A stretch of DNA of 64,000 nucleotides from Thiomicrorhabdus xiamenensis (GCF_013282625.1 NZ_CP054020.1:1736001-1800000), one strand, 5' to 3'. Positions 37,158 to 47,012 are shown, counted from the stretch's first letter. Notes: generated from the sequence alone by a model not told the origin. Program-made: numbers and translations.

Positions 37158-37607
37158 TTAGTGATGAGAGTGGGAGTTTTGGAAGGCTTGCTGGGAAGCA
37201 AGTTCATCAAGCATTTTCTGTTCTTGACGACTAAGACGGGAATCCATCTGTTTCTGTTTTTTGTCATACAACGATTGCAAGGCTTTTAACCGCGCTCTTT
37301 TTTCGCGCCAGGCATCCAACGCCTTTTCAACCATTTCCTGTTTTTCAGTCACCTGCTGAGTCTGCGCGGCAATAGCCTGATGCAACTTTTCGCCGAAAGC
37401 CTGATGCGTACGTAACTCGATCACGCCCATCGCCACTTTAGCTGTCGGCGCCTGAGCATACTCATCGGTATAGGCCTTTAGCGACTCTAACTGCTGCTGG
37501 GCATTCTGGAATTGTTCCTGCATATAGGCGACGGTTTTACCGGCGTTATCCATTTCGATTTCCGCCAACTCAACCAGTTTATGCCATCGCTGCAAATTAC
37601 TCGCCAT
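37158..37607 (-). CDS. fliJ: Flagellar export chaperone FliJ
   Basis: A 149-residue, almost wholly helical coiled-coil protein, the stalk-like general chaperone that links the FliI ATPase to the FlhA gate. Conserved style LQRWHKLVELAEIEMDNAGK at the start and SRQEQKMLDELASQ near the end. It lies 16 bp behind fliI. Confidence 0.85.
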   Translation of the reverse strand: MASNLQRWHKLVELAEIEMDNAGKTVAYMQEQFQNAQQQLESLKAYTDEYAQAPTAKVAMGVIELRTHQAFGEKLHQAIAAQTQQVTEKQEMVEKALDAWREKRARLKALQSLYDKKQKQMDSRLSRQEQKMLDELASQQAFQNSHSHH

Positions 37608-37623
37608 TCAGCCTCCAACCCCG

Positions 37624-39021
37624 TCAGCCCAAAGCACGCTTAAGCGCATTCAATGAGTGCTCAAACGGATACTGCTCTTTAATCGCTTGCGCAAGGAATC
37701 CATTCAAAGCTTCCTGCTTATCGATCGACTCGTCAATCAGCGTATCGGATCCCCGTCTATAGGCTCCGACATGAATCAGATCCTGATTCTGCTGGTAGGC
37801 GGAATACAACTGCTTGAATCTTCTCGCCATCGCGATCTGGTCATCTGAAACAATTTCAACCATAACGCGACTGACGGAAGATTCGATATCAATGGCCGGG
37901 TAACGTCCACTATCGGCAACTTCCCGCGATAAAACGATATGTCCGTCCAGCACGCCTCGAGCCGAATCCACAACGGGATCAGACTGATCATCCCCTTCCG
38001 CCAGCACCGTATAGATGGCGGTAATCGAACCACCGCCGGTACTGCCATTGCCGGCTCTTTCGACCAGTTGCGGCAGCTTGGCAAATACCGATGGCGGATA
38101 CCCTTTGCTGGCAGGAGGTTCCCCTACGGCCAACGCAATCTCCCTCTGAGCTTGGGCAAATCGGGTAAGCGAATCCATCAGCAACAAGACGTTTTTTCCC
38201 TGATCCCGAAAATACTCGGCAATCGAAGTCGCCAGCATAGCCCCATGTAAACGCATCAACGGCGGATCATCGGCCGGAGTGGCGACCACGACGGATCGTT
38301 TAAGCCCTTCTTCACCAAGGTTGTTACGAACGAAATCGTTAACTTCACGTCCCCTTTCGCCGACCAGACCGACTACGACTACATCCGCATTGGTAAAACG
38401 CGTCATCATACCGAGCAGAACACTTTTACCGACACCGGTACCAGCCATCAGACCGACCCTTTGCCCCTGCCCAAGAGTTAAAAGCGCGTTAATCGCTTTA
38501 ATACCGACATCCAGCGGTTCGGAGATAGGACGCCGGCTCAAAGGATTGATCTTCTTACCGCTCAACGAGACGTAACGCTCGACTTTGATAGGGCCTTTAC
38601 CGTCCAAAGGCTTGGCAGAACCGTCCACAACCCGACCGAGAAGCGCCGGCCCGACTCCGACTTTAATACCGCCCTCGACCGGCACAACCTTGGCATTCGG
38701 TGCGAGGCCGTGAATACTGCCGATCGCCATTAAATACAGACGGTCGTTATGAAAGCCGACGACTTCGGCCTCGACCGGAGGTTCGTTACCGTTAAAAATC
38801 TGACAGCGGGATCCGATAGCCGCATAGGTGCCGACGACTTCCAGCGTCATTCCGACCATACGAACCAGACGTCCGGCGACCTGTAAGGAAGGTTTTTGCC
38901 AGTGCATCTGGCGAAGGGTTTGCAGCTTATCTTCCAACCCCGAATTCAGCGTTTCACGGAATTGGTCGATATCTATGGCATTAGGTGACGTTTGCGGATT
39001 GTCCAGACGATCTTTCGACAT
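37624..39021 (-). CDS. fliI: Flagellum-specific ATPase FliI
   Basis: F1-beta-like ATPase of the export apparatus. Walker A is AGTGVGKSVLLG, Walker B is VLLLMDSLTRFAQAQREIAL, and the segment GEPPASKGYPPSVFAKLPQL is typical of FliI/YscN. I start at ATG 39021 (MSKDRLDNP, 465 aa) behind GGGAGGATGAG. This overlaps fliH by 41 bp. The frame is open for 60 more codons upstream, but that stretch is Arg-rich read-through of fliH. Confidence 0.95.
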   Translation of the reverse strand: MSKDRLDNPQTSPNAIDIDQFRETLNSGLEDKLQTLRQMHWQKPSLQVAGRLVRMVGMTLEVVGTYAAIGSRCQIFNGNEPPVEAEVVGFHNDRLYLMAIGSIHGLAPNAKVVPVEGGIKVGVGPALLGRVVDGSAKPLDGKGPIKVERYVSLSGKKINPLSRRPISEPLDVGIKAINALLTLGQGQRVGLMAGTGVGKSVLLGMMTRFTNADVVVVGLVGERGREVNDFVRNNLGEEGLKRSVVVATPADDPPLMRLHGAMLATSIAEYFRDQGKNVLLLMDSLTRFAQAQREIALAVGEPPASKGYPPSVFAKLPQLVERAGNGSTGGGSITAIYTVLAEGDDQSDPVVDSARGVLDGHIVLSREVADSGRYPAIDIESSVSRVMVEIVSDDQIAMARRFKQLYSAYQQNQDLIHVGAYRRGSDTLIDESIDKQEALNGFLAQAIKEQYPFEHSLNALKRALG

Positions 39022-39973
39022 CCTCATCCTCCCAGTTCTGAACCTCCGAATCCGCTGCAGTCGCCGGTGCAGAGAGCTCCGAATCAATCTCGCCGCTCCC
39101 CTGACTTTCAGACTCGATTTCTTCGGCTGACAAGGCTTCACCATCCCACGGCATACTATCGAGAGAATCTTCGCCGGATTCAGCGGAAATCTCTTGATCA
39201 TTCAGCATTTTGGCATTGGCGGCCAGCTGCTCCTGCAGACTGACAAAACGCTTCTGCCAACAGTTATGCACGGAACTGTCGTTCTGTTTGACCAGACAAC
39301 TTCCCGGGCGGATCTTGGGATCCGCACTGAGTCGCCATTGCTGCCCCCACTGCGGTTGAATCTCTTCAAGAAACGCCAAATCGTCCGGGTTCAAAAAAAC
39401 CTCGATCGTCTCATCCGACTCCGGAAGCGCCTGAATCGACTCTTGAACAACTTGATTCAGCCATTCGGTATTTTTCGGTAAGTGTTCGTTAAGTAACTGC
39501 TCGGCAAGGAATGAGGAAAATGCGACAATTTCATCAAAAAGTTTCTGCCGCATCTGTTGCTGAGGCGCCTGCAGACTTTGCAGAAGACGGGTCGCCGTTT
39601 CGATTTTTGGGAAAAGAAATTCTCGTGTTTCCGAATAGGCCTGCGATTTACCGGTTGCCAATCCTTCTTCCTGACCGACTTTAAATCCGGCTTCATACCC
39701 TTCCTGGTAAGCCGAATCGTAAACCTCTTTTTGCAAAATCTCACTGCGCTTCTGCAATTCCGGCTGAATCTTGCGTTCAACCTCCTGCATGATCGTTTGC
39801 TGTTTGAGCGCTTCCTGCTCCTGTTCAACTTCTTCAAAGTCGCTCAGAGACCAAGGGGTTATTGCCTCTCTCGGAACCTTGGCAGACAACTCCTCTTCGG
39901 AGATCAACTGTCCCTGTATCAGAGGCTGCACAAGTTGCTTGGCATTCTGGGCGTCATCATGAGAACCGGACAT
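38981..39973 (-). CDS. fliH: Flagellar assembly protein FliH
   Basis: Negative regulator and stator-like partner of FliI (330 aa; usual length about 230-270). An N-terminal Gln/Glu-rich helix, GxxxG-type stretch (GYEAGFKVGQEEGLATGKSQ, about 94-113) and C-terminal FliI-binding domain (LLNEHLPKNTEWLNQVVQES to DPKIRPGSCLVKQNDSSV) are present. After about residue 250 there is an extra acidic, Ser/Glu-rich tail of about 75 residues that overlaps the fliI start. It abuts fliG. Confidence 0.92.
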   Translation of the reverse strand: MSGSHDDAQNAKQLVQPLIQGQLISEEELSAKVPREAITPWSLSDFEEVEQEQEALKQQTIMQEVERKIQPELQKRSEILQKEVYDSAYQEGYEAGFKVGQEEGLATGKSQAYSETREFLFPKIETATRLLQSLQAPQQQMRQKLFDEIVAFSSFLAEQLLNEHLPKNTEWLNQVVQESIQALPESDETIEVFLNPDDLAFLEEIQPQWGQQWRLSADPKIRPGSCLVKQNDSSVHNCWQKRFVSLQEQLAANAKMLNDQEISAESGEDSLDSMPWDGEALSAEEIESESQGSGEIDSELSAPATAADSEVQNWEDEDVERSSGQSANVT

Positions 39974-41002
39974 TTACACGAACTCCTCCCCGGCGCCCGG
40001 CATCATAATCTTCTCTTCTTCCGCCAGACGTCGGACAATCTGGATAATCGTTCTCTGTGCATCTTCTACCGCGCTGAGCTTGACTGGTGCGCCGGTTTCC
40101 AGGTCATCACGAATAATTTCTGCCTGACGTTTAGAGACATTGGACAGGAATTTCTCGCGCAACTTATTGTCCGCACCTTTAAGCGCAACAATCAGTACAT
40201 CGCTTGGAATTTCGCCAACCAGAGTCTGAATACCACGGTCGTCGATACCGTTAATATCGTCGAAGACGAACATTTTGTCCTGAATCGCACGACTGACATC
40301 TTCATGCTCGACCGAAATATCATCCAGAATACGCGTATCGACACCACCGCCGACCAGGTTAAGGATCTCGGCCGCACGTTTCTCACCACCGATAGCCGCC
40401 AGCTTACCGCCTTCTCCATCACCTGAGGCCGCTTCAAGGACTCTATTCAAATCAAACAATGCGCGTGGCTGAATGGTAGACAGGGTTGCAATACGGTAGA
40501 TAACTTCCGCCTGAAAACGTTCAGGTATTCCGCGCAGCACTTCGGCAGCCTGATCGGAGTCGAAATACGACAATACGATCGCCACCACCTGAGGGTGTTC
40601 GTTACGCAACATATTGGCGATGGTTGAAGGATGCATCCATTTCAATGCCTCCAGTCCTTTCACCTGATCGCCCAGCATCGTGGCGTCAAGCATGCTGCCG
40701 GCCCCCTCACCCAATGCATCCGCCATAAGTGACTGCGCATATTCGCTCGGATCCACACCCAGTGCATCTTCACCCAACTCGTTAAGGAAAGAGCGCATGA
40801 CATAATGAATGTCACTGTGGCTGACGCTTTCGACGGAGGTCATCGCAGACCCCAACTGCTGAACTTCCCGCGGATTCAGGTGCCCCAATACTTTGGCTGC
40901 AGTCTCCTTGCCCAAAGCAAGCAGAAATATGGAGGCCATTTCAATACTGGGGATATCTCTTTGAGGTACTTTTTCCTCAATCTGAGCGTTATCATCTGCC
41001 AT
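39974..41002 (-). CDS. fliG: Flagellar motor switch protein FliG
   Basis: Rotor protein that contacts the MotA stator. 342 residues with N, M and C domains. EHPQ motif in LRNEHPQVVAIVLSYFDSDQ; C-terminal torque helix region LIVALKGADNKLREKFLSNV with charged residues. It overlaps fliF by 11 bp, a usual arrangement that couples expression. Confidence 0.97.
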   Translation of the reverse strand: MADDNAQIEEKVPQRDIPSIEMASIFLLALGKETAAKVLGHLNPREVQQLGSAMTSVESVSHSDIHYVMRSFLNELGEDALGVDPSEYAQSLMADALGEGAGSMLDATMLGDQVKGLEALKWMHPSTIANMLRNEHPQVVAIVLSYFDSDQAAEVLRGIPERFQAEVIYRIATLSTIQPRALFDLNRVLEAASGDGEGGKLAAIGGEKRAAEILNLVGGGVDTRILDDISVEHEDVSRAIQDKMFVFDDINGIDDRGIQTLVGEIPSDVLIVALKGADNKLREKFLSNVSKRQAEIIRDDLETGAPVKLSAVEDAQRTIIQIVRRLAEEEKIMMPGAGEEFV

Positions 41003-42695
41003 CTCTAGTACCTGTATTTATCCATTGACGCAGCACATGAGCCGCCACTTTCGGGTCGTTTTCGACAATCGAGCGAACCTTCTCGAGAAGTTCGTGTTCA
41101 GCCTGCGATTCCGCTTCTACCGAAGCCGCCGTCTTCTCGACTTCCTCGTTCATCTGCTCAAGCGCTTTGGAAATCTCGTCCGCATTTTCAAGCTCTTCGG
41201 CATCTTCTGCCACTTCTTCCGGATACTCCAAAATCTGCTCTTCGCGTTTCGACAGATCTCTCAGAAGCGGTCGGATAACACCGAGAATAATGATCAATAC
41301 TGCCAGACCTGCAAGGAACTGCTTAACAAAATCCCAGAACCAGGCTTCCTGCCAGATCGGCGTGGTTTCGACCGGCTCTTCCGGCGTCACCGCAAATGAC
41401 GCGTTAACCACCGTCAGAGTGTCGCCACGAGCTTCGTCTAAAGCCACGGTATCACTTACCAGCTGACGATAACGGAGAAGTTCATCGTCGGTCATGGCAA
41501 CACGCTCTACCAGACCTTCATCATTTAAAGCCGTCTTGTCATCCAGCACCACGGCGACGGAAAGACGACGAATGCTGCCGACCGAATTCTTGATATGGCT
41601 GATGGTACGATCCAGCTCATAGTTACGGGTTTTCTTTTCACTGGAACTTTTGAGATTCGGATCACCTTCCGGCGAATACCCCTCTTCCGGTGCCAGACCT
41701 GCCCGCGGAGGCTGATTGGTCAAAGCACCGGGGATACCGGTCGGGCCGTTGTCACGGTTAATTTCGCGAATTTCCTGCTCCGAACGGATCGCATCCGGAT
41801 CGGGCTGGTAGTTCTCACGCGTCTGCTCTTCCTGAGTAAAATCCAATTCGGCCGTTACCTGAGCACGAACCTTATGAACCCCACCAACGATCGGCGCCAA
41901 AAGATCGACAATTCGGTTGGAAAGCGTCTGTTCAACCTGACGGGTATAGTCCAGCTGCTTCATGCTCATATGCAGCATGCTGTTACTGCTTCGGGTTTCG
42001 TCAGTGAGAAGATTTCCGTTCTGATCGACGACCGTTACATCGGTCGGTTCCATATTCGGAATACTGGATGAGACCAGGTAGACAATGGAGCTGACCTGCT
42101 CTTCATTCAGAGAGCGGCCGGGATAGAGCTTGACTGCAACCGATGCCGACGGCTTCTGTTGCTTACGAACAAACACTGAACGTTTCGGCAAACCGAGCAT
42201 AACCCGGGCCGATTTAACGGCATTAATACTGGCTACCGATTTGGCCAGCTCGCCTTCAAGCGCACGATGGTATTGAGTGGTTTCCTTGAACTGGGAGATC
42301 CCGAACCCCTGTTCGACATCCAGCAGCTGATAGCCGCTGGCGGCCTGCTTGGGAAATCCGGCCGCGGCCAGTTTCAAGCGCAGTGAATGCACCTGATCCG
42401 ACGGCACCAGAATGCCGCCGCTATTGGTATCGATTTTGTACTGAACGGCATCCTGCTCGAGCGTCTGAACAATTTCGTTCATATCCTGAGGATCGATACT
42501 GCCGAAGAGCAATGTATAAGGCTTGGCCTGAGACCACATAACGATCCCGACGACCAGCGCCAGAACCGCAGCCAAGGCAACCACCAATCCCACTTGTTTG
42601 GCAATCGGAAGAGAGGTCAGATTATTAATAAACGTCGACCCCGCCGAAGGCGGCGTGTCCAGAGGATTATTAATGGTTGCTTGAGGTTCTGCCAT
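40992..42695 (-). CDS. fliF: Flagellar MS-ring protein FliF
   Basis: Forms the MS ring in the inner membrane. 567 residues: transmembrane helix 1 (about 34-55), two periplasmic ring-building motifs including YQLLDVEQGFGISQFKETTQ, transmembrane helix 2 (about 450-470, FLAGLAVLIIILGVI), and a cytoplasmic C-terminal FliG-binding helix (VRSIVENDPKVAAHVLRQWI). Second gene of the fliE operon. Confidence 0.97.
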   Translation of the reverse strand: MAEPQATINNPLDTPPSAGSTFINNLTSLPIAKQVGLVVALAAVLALVVGIVMWSQAKPYTLLFGSIDPQDMNEIVQTLEQDAVQYKIDTNSGGILVPSDQVHSLRLKLAAAGFPKQAASGYQLLDVEQGFGISQFKETTQYHRALEGELAKSVASINAVKSARVMLGLPKRSVFVRKQQKPSASVAVKLYPGRSLNEEQVSSIVYLVSSSIPNMEPTDVTVVDQNGNLLTDETRSSNSMLHMSMKQLDYTRQVEQTLSNRIVDLLAPIVGGVHKVRAQVTAELDFTQEEQTRENYQPDPDAIRSEQEIREINRDNGPTGIPGALTNQPPRAGLAPEEGYSPEGDPNLKSSSEKKTRNYELDRTISHIKNSVGSIRRLSVAVVLDDKTALNDEGLVERVAMTDDELLRYRQLVSDTVALDEARGDTLTVVNASFAVTPEEPVETTPIWQEAWFWDFVKQFLAGLAVLIIILGVIRPLLRDLSKREEQILEYPEEVAEDAEELENADEISKALEQMNEEVEKTAASVEAESQAEHELLEKVRSIVENDPKVAAHVLRQWINTGTRDGR

Positions 42696-42744
42696 AGGAC
42701 AATCTTTTCTTTAATGACGGGCTATCGGAATTTACAGAGCATAA

Positions 42745-43086
42745 TTAAATCGGCATCTGAGTAATTTCTTTATAAGCGTCGACCAGTTTATTACGAACCT
42801 GAGTCATCGCTTGAAACGACAGACTGGCTTTCTGCGCCTGTAACATGACTTCCGAAAGTTCGACACCCGGGTCGCCACGTTCGAAAGATTCTTTCATCTC
42901 TTTGGATAGATTCTGCTGCTCGTTGACCGCTTCGATCGAGCTATTGAGTAACTGGGCAAAATTTTCCGGTTTACCTGCTGCCTCAACAGACTGAATCCCT
43001 TGCAGGGGATCAACCGGCTTCGATTGTGCCTGCGCTGCCAAAGAGCGCATCTGCAACATTAAACTTTGCGTATCCACTGTACTCAT
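42745..43086 (-). CDS. fliE: Flagellar hook-basal body complex protein FliE
   Basis: A 113-residue junction protein between the MS ring and rod. The C-terminal helix has the conserved style [39 protein letters not shown] use ATG 43086 (MSTVDTQSL); the frame extends 12 codons upstream. First gene of the large operon, under a consensus sigma-54 promoter. Confidence 0.95.
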   Translation of the reverse strand: MSTVDTQSLMLQMRSLAAQAQSKPVDPLQGIQSVEAAGKPENFAQLLNSSIEAVNEQQNLSKEMKESFERGDPGVELSEVMLQAQKASLSFQAMTQVRNKLVDAYKEITQMPI

Positions 43087-43142
43087 TTTTCGCTCGTCTC
43101 CGTAATAGCCCGTTTCGATCAAAATATTCTTTTGCAGAAACG

Positions 43143-43158
43143 AGCAAAGCTTGTGCCA
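43143..43158 (-). promoter_or_regulatory. sigma-54 promoter of fliE (consensus match)
   Basis: Minus strand TGGCAC-AAGCT-TTGCT, an exact match to the consensus TGGCAC-N5-TTGCW. The predicted start site is about 12 nt downstream, leaving a leader of about 45 nt before the fliE ATG. The roughly 130 bp between it and the flrC stop is the natural place for FlrC or FlrA enhancer sites. Confidence 0.92.
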
Positions 43159-43286
43159 CTTGCCGAGTTTTATTCATAATCCTGGCTGGCATTATAGCCT
43201 TTTCACCCAATTCAACCTTAATTTAATCAAGGGAAACGCATGGGTTTAACCATTTTTATGACTCTACCGCGTTTATAGCCCGACAG

Positions 43287-44747
43287 TTAAGGAACTTCAA
43301 CCCCCTGCTCCTTAAGCTTAGCTATTTTATAACGCAGGGTTCGCGGACTGATATTGAGCGCCTCGGCAGTTTTTTGACGGTGCCCGGAAAACTGCTTAAG
43401 GGTTTGCAGTATCAGTTGCATTTCCCGCGCTTTAAGATCGACAGGCAAGGCTTCTTCAAAAAAACTGGTTTCGGTAAATTCCGCTTCATCATTACGCACA
43501 AACGCCTCACGCGGATGCGTTTCAGCCTCTCGACTTTCAACATCGCTGAACTGTTCCGAAGATGCGTCGGATGAATTATCCGGTACAACCGTTTCGCTTT
43601 CGCCGCTCAAACTTAAAGTGATATCCATTCCGTCATCCAACAGGATATCGCTCTCTTTAATGGTGTCACCGGTCATCATGAGCAAAGCGCGCTGAATAAC
43701 ATTATCCAACTCACGAATATTGCCTGGCCAGCCGTACTGCAGTAAACGCTTCATAGCCGGCGCGGAAATCATCGGTTGCACTCGGCTCAAACCGCAGTGT
43801 CGTTGAATAAGACGCTCGGCAATCGCCGCAATGTCTTTCGGACGTTCTTTAAGCGTCGGCAGACGCATCGGAAAGACATTCAAGCGATAATACAGGTCTT
43901 CACGGAAACCGCCTTCACGAATTGCGCTTTTCATATCGATATTGGAGGCGCTTAACACACGAACGTCCAACTGCAGTGGCTTAGTACTACCGATACGCTC
44001 CACTTCCCTTTCCTGCAACACTCGCAATAATTTAGCCTGCAGGTCGGCCTTCATCTCACCAATTTCATCCAGAAACAAGGTTCCGCCCTGCGCCTGCTCG
44101 AACTTCCCCGGCATGGCTTTATAAGCGCCGGTAAAGGAACCTTTTTCATAACCGAACAGTGTGGCTTCAAGCATATTTTCCGGAATGGCAGCGCAGTTTA
44201 TAGCAACAAACGGCTGTCGTGCACGTCCGGACTGAGCATGAATATAGCGTGCTAACACTTCCTTACCGGTACCGCTGGCTCCGCTGATATAGACACTGGC
44301 ATCGCTCTGAGCCACTTTTTTTGCCATCATTTTCAGCTGAATCGTCGCCGGATCGGCAGCCACAAAATCGTCTTCGCTTGACGCATCGCGGTTGAAATAC
44401 GCCTGAGCCTTTTCTACCAGCACTTTGGCTTCAAACGGTTTTTCGATATAGTCGACCGCGCCGTATTTCATCGCTTCAACCGCCTGCTCTACAGTACCGT
44501 AGGCGGTCATCAGTACAATCGGTAAATAAGGCTTGAAGGCTCGGATCCGCTTCATCAACGTATAGCCATCCATGCCGTCCATACGGATATCACTGAAAAC
44601 CATGCCGATTTCATCATCCAAAGCTTTCAGCGCTTCTTCGGCACTACTGACCGCAAGGACGTCGAAGTGATTGATGGTCAGAATGTCGACCAGTGCCTCC
44701 TGCAGTTCGGCATCGTCTTCAACCACCAGAATTTTCGCAATACTCAT
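43287..44747 (-). CDS. flrC: Sigma-54-dependent flagellar response regulator FlrC/FleR
   Basis: NtrC-type activator of mid-class flagellar promoters. Receiver (1-120, phosphoacceptor Asp53), AAA+ domain (Walker A GASGTGKEV; sigma-54 contact loop GSFTGA, the Ser variant of GAFTGA; Walker B GGTLFLDEIGEM) and a C-terminal Fis-type helix-turn-helix (QKTAEALNISPRTLRYKIAK). An acidic linker of about 60 residues precedes the HTH. ATG 44747 follows AGGAGTGGCT. It is paired with flrB 8 bp upstream and followed by fliE. Confidence 0.93.
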   Translation of the reverse strand: MSIAKILVVEDDAELQEALVDILTINHFDVLAVSSAEEALKALDDEIGMVFSDIRMDGMDGYTLMKRIRAFKPYLPIVLMTAYGTVEQAVEAMKYGAVDYIEKPFEAKVLVEKAQAYFNRDASSEDDFVAADPATIQLKMMAKKVAQSDASVYISGASGTGKEVLARYIHAQSGRARQPFVAINCAAIPENMLEATLFGYEKGSFTGAYKAMPGKFEQAQGGTLFLDEIGEMKADLQAKLLRVLQEREVERIGSTKPLQLDVRVLSASNIDMKSAIREGGFREDLYYRLNVFPMRLPTLKERPKDIAAIAERLIQRHCGLSRVQPMISAPAMKRLLQYGWPGNIRELDNVIQRALLMMTGDTIKESDILLDDGMDITLSLSGESETVVPDNSSDASSEQFSDVESREAETHPREAFVRNDEAEFTETSFFEEALPVDLKAREMQLILQTLKQFSGHRQKTAEALNISPRTLRYKIAKLKEQGVEVP

Positions 44748-44755
44748 AGCCACTC

Positions 44756-45889
44756 CTATTCCGCCTCCAGAGGCAAACGGATTCCGAATTGAGAACCGTA
44801 CCCGACAATCGATTTCACCCAGGCTTCGCCATGATGCGCTTCTGCAACCGCTCTGACGACCGCCAGACCCAAACCGGTTCCCTTGGCACGGCTGGTATAG
44901 AAAGGTTCAAAGACCTTATGCAGATTTTCCGCCTCAATCCCGGGGCCGTTGTCGCTGACGATGATATCAATATACGCTTCGCTTCGCTTGACACTGATGC
45001 GAATCAATGCCTGATCCGGAATATGATCAAGCGCATTATTGACCAGATTCTGCAAGGCCGTTGAAAGGCCGTCCATATCTCCGTTAATCTGCAGGTCACC
45101 GGCACTGTGATCATAACTCAGGTGGGCATGGGCATTATTCACCCGCTCTTCCAGGTTACGCATGGTCAAAGCGACGAGTTCTTCGACAGAAAGCGGTTTC
45201 CGCGAACTTTTACCGCCCTTGGCATACTGCAGCATATCCTGAACCAGAGATTCAAGATGATGCAGGCTGCTTTGGACTTTCAAGGCAAATTTTTCACGCT
45301 GCGCTTGCGTCAGTTCGGCTGCATTTAACTGAGAAACATAAAGAAGAGCTGAAGATAAAGGGGTTCGAATCTGGTGGGCCAGAGACGCCGCCATCTCGCC
45401 CATGGAGGTAAGTCTCTGATGACGGCTGACATGCTCCTGCAGTCGTCGTGCATCGGTCACATCTTGCAGCAGAAGAATTCGTCCGACTTCCTGATCCAGA
45501 GCGGTATTAGCCAATTGAAACACTTGCCCCTGATGGGTCACCAATTCACCGGCACTGTTTTTTTCAAGGAATACGTTGCGCTGAACAACCGGCCAGGTTC
45601 GTCCTTTCGCATCCTCTCCAAGGAGGTTTTCGGCGCTGGGGTTCATTTCGGTAATCCGGTTTTCACGGTCGAGGACAACAACGGAAGCGGGAAGAAGCTG
45701 CAGTAAACGAGTCAGACGGTCCGCCATCCGCTTCTTTTCGAGATCACTCTGCGCCAGCTGATCCTGAAGATCCGCCGTCCGCTTCTGGAGCGCGTTATAG
45801 CTTTCCGTCAATCGCTCGGAGGTCTGATTAAAGAGCGCAAACGCCTCTTCCAGCTCTTTGATTCGTTCTTGTTGCTCAGCTGACTGCAA
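44756..45889 (-). CDS. flrB: Flagellar sensor histidine kinase FlrB/FleS
   Basis: Cytosolic kinase for FlrC. 377 residues with no membrane helix: an N-terminal coiled coil (1-60), a PAS domain (about 61-145, LPASVVVLDRENRITEMNPS), a DHp H-box with His172 (SLAHQIRTPLSSALLY), and a catalytic domain with N-box LQNLVNNALDHI, G1 VSDNGPGI and G2 GTGLGLAVV. Flagellar FleS/FlrB kinases characteristically have this short soluble form. It follows flrA by 10 bp. Confidence 0.93.
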   Translation of the reverse strand: MQSAEQQERIKELEEAFALFNQTSERLTESYNALQKRTADLQDQLAQSDLEKKRMADRLTRLLQLLPASVVVLDRENRITEMNPSAENLLGEDAKGRTWPVVQRNVFLEKNSAGELVTHQGQVFQLANTALDQEVGRILLLQDVTDARRLQEHVSRHQRLTSMGEMAASLAHQIRTPLSSALLYVSQLNAAELTQAQREKFALKVQSSLHHLESLVQDMLQYAKGGKSSRKPLSVEELVALTMRNLEERVNNAHAHLSYDHSAGDLQINGDMDGLSTALQNLVNNALDHIPDQALIRISVKRSEAYIDIIVSDNGPGIEAENLHKVFEPFYTSRAKGTGLGLAVVRAVAEAHHGEAWVKSIVGYGSQFGIRLPLEAE

Positions 45890-45899
45890 AGCTTATCCT

Positions 45900-47012
45900 C
45901 TAGTTGAGTTCATATTTACGAATCTTCTCGACCAGAGTCGTACGATTGGTTTTCAAGAGTTTGGCGGCCTGAGAAACATTACCTTCGGTTTGCGAAAGCG
46001 CTTTCTGAATAAGTTTGACTTCCATCTCGACCAGATAGGATTTCAGGTCCAGACCGTTTTCCAGATCCATCACGCTTTCTTGCGCCGATGATTTATCAAG
46101 CGCGTCTTCCTGTACAGACTCCTTAAGCGCCACGCCTGCCGGCTGCGCATCCGTTATCTCGTCCGCTTGCGTTGTTGCGATAGCATCCTGTTCACCGACA
46201 CTTGCCTCGATAACTGCCGCTTCGACAGGAATCGTATCGCTTACTTCGACCTGATAACGTTCCGGTAAATCCTCATAAGCCACCGTCTGACCTTCAAAAA
46301 GAATTGTTAAACGCTCAGCCAGATTCCCCAGCTCTCGCACATTCCCCGGCCACTGATATGCCTGTAAAGCACGCAACGCCTGCTCGGAAAGTTGCGGCGT
46401 CTGGCGTTCAGCCTGCTGAATCTGCGAAAACATGAAATCCAGCAACTCCGGAATATCCTCAGGCCTTTCACGCAAGGACGGCATCTCGATCGGAAAAACA
46501 TTCAAGCGATAGAACAGATCCTCGCGGAAGTTGCCTTCGGTGATATGTTCTTCAAGGTTTCTATGGGTCGCCGCCACCACGCGAACATCACACTCAAAGG
46601 TCTTGTTTCCACCGACCCTTTCATAGTTTCTTTCCTGCAGTACCCGCAACAGTTTTACCTGCATCGGCAGAGGCATATCGCCGATTTCGTCCAGAAAAAT
46701 CGTGCCTTTCTCCGCCATCTCAAAACGCCCTTTGCGTGCGGTAATCGCACCGGTGAAAGCGCCTTTTTCATGTCCGAACAATTCGCTTTCCAGTAACTCT
46801 CCCGGAATCGCTCCGCAGTTGATCGGAACAAATGCGCGTTCCGCTCTTTTGGAAGCGTTGTGAAGCGTTTGCGCCACCACCTCTTTCCCGGTTCCGGACT
46901 CTCCCAGAATCAGAACCGTCGCATCGGTTTTTGCGACCTGTTGAATCAATTTTTTGACTTTTTGCATGGCCGGGCCGGAGCCGACAAGAGAGGAAAACGG
47001 ATCAAAAGACAT
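45900..47012 (-). CDS. flrA: FlrA/FleQ-type sigma-54 activator lacking the N-terminal domain
   Basis: Master regulator candidate. 370 residues beginning almost directly with the AAA+ domain ([15 protein letters not shown]; Walker [17 protein letters not shown] loop in [15 protein letters not shown]; Walker [12 protein letters not shown]), then an acidic linker and a C-terminal Fis-type HTH ([20 protein letters not shown]) whose TTLVEK(I/M)RKY ending is typical of FlrA/FleQ. P. aeruginosa FleQ and Vibrio FlrA carry about 130 more N-terminal residues. No coding frame for them exists upstream. It is followed by flrB and flrC. Confidence 0.88.
   Translation of the reverse strand: MSFDPFSSLVGSGPAMQKVKKLIQQVAKTDATVLILGESGTGKEVVAQTLHNASKRAERAFVPINCGAIPGELLESELFGHEKGAFTGAITARKGRFEMAEKGTIFLDEIGDMPLPMQVKLLRVLQERNYERVGGNKTFECDVRVVAATHRNLEEHITEGNFREDLFYRLNVFPIEMPSLRERPEDIPELLDFMFSQIQQAERQTPQLSEQALRALQAYQWPGNVRELGNLAERLTILFEGQTVAYEDLPERYQVEVSDTIPVEAAVIEASVGEQDAIATTQADEITDAQPAGVALKESVQEDALDKSSAQESVMDLENGLDLKSYLVEMEVKLIQKALSQTEGNVSQAAKLLKTNRTTLVEKIRKYELN

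Noticed and set aside
39022-39201. Extended FliI start inside fliH
   Set aside because: Arg-rich read-through of the fliH frame; the ATG at 39021 has a strong Shine-Dalgarno.
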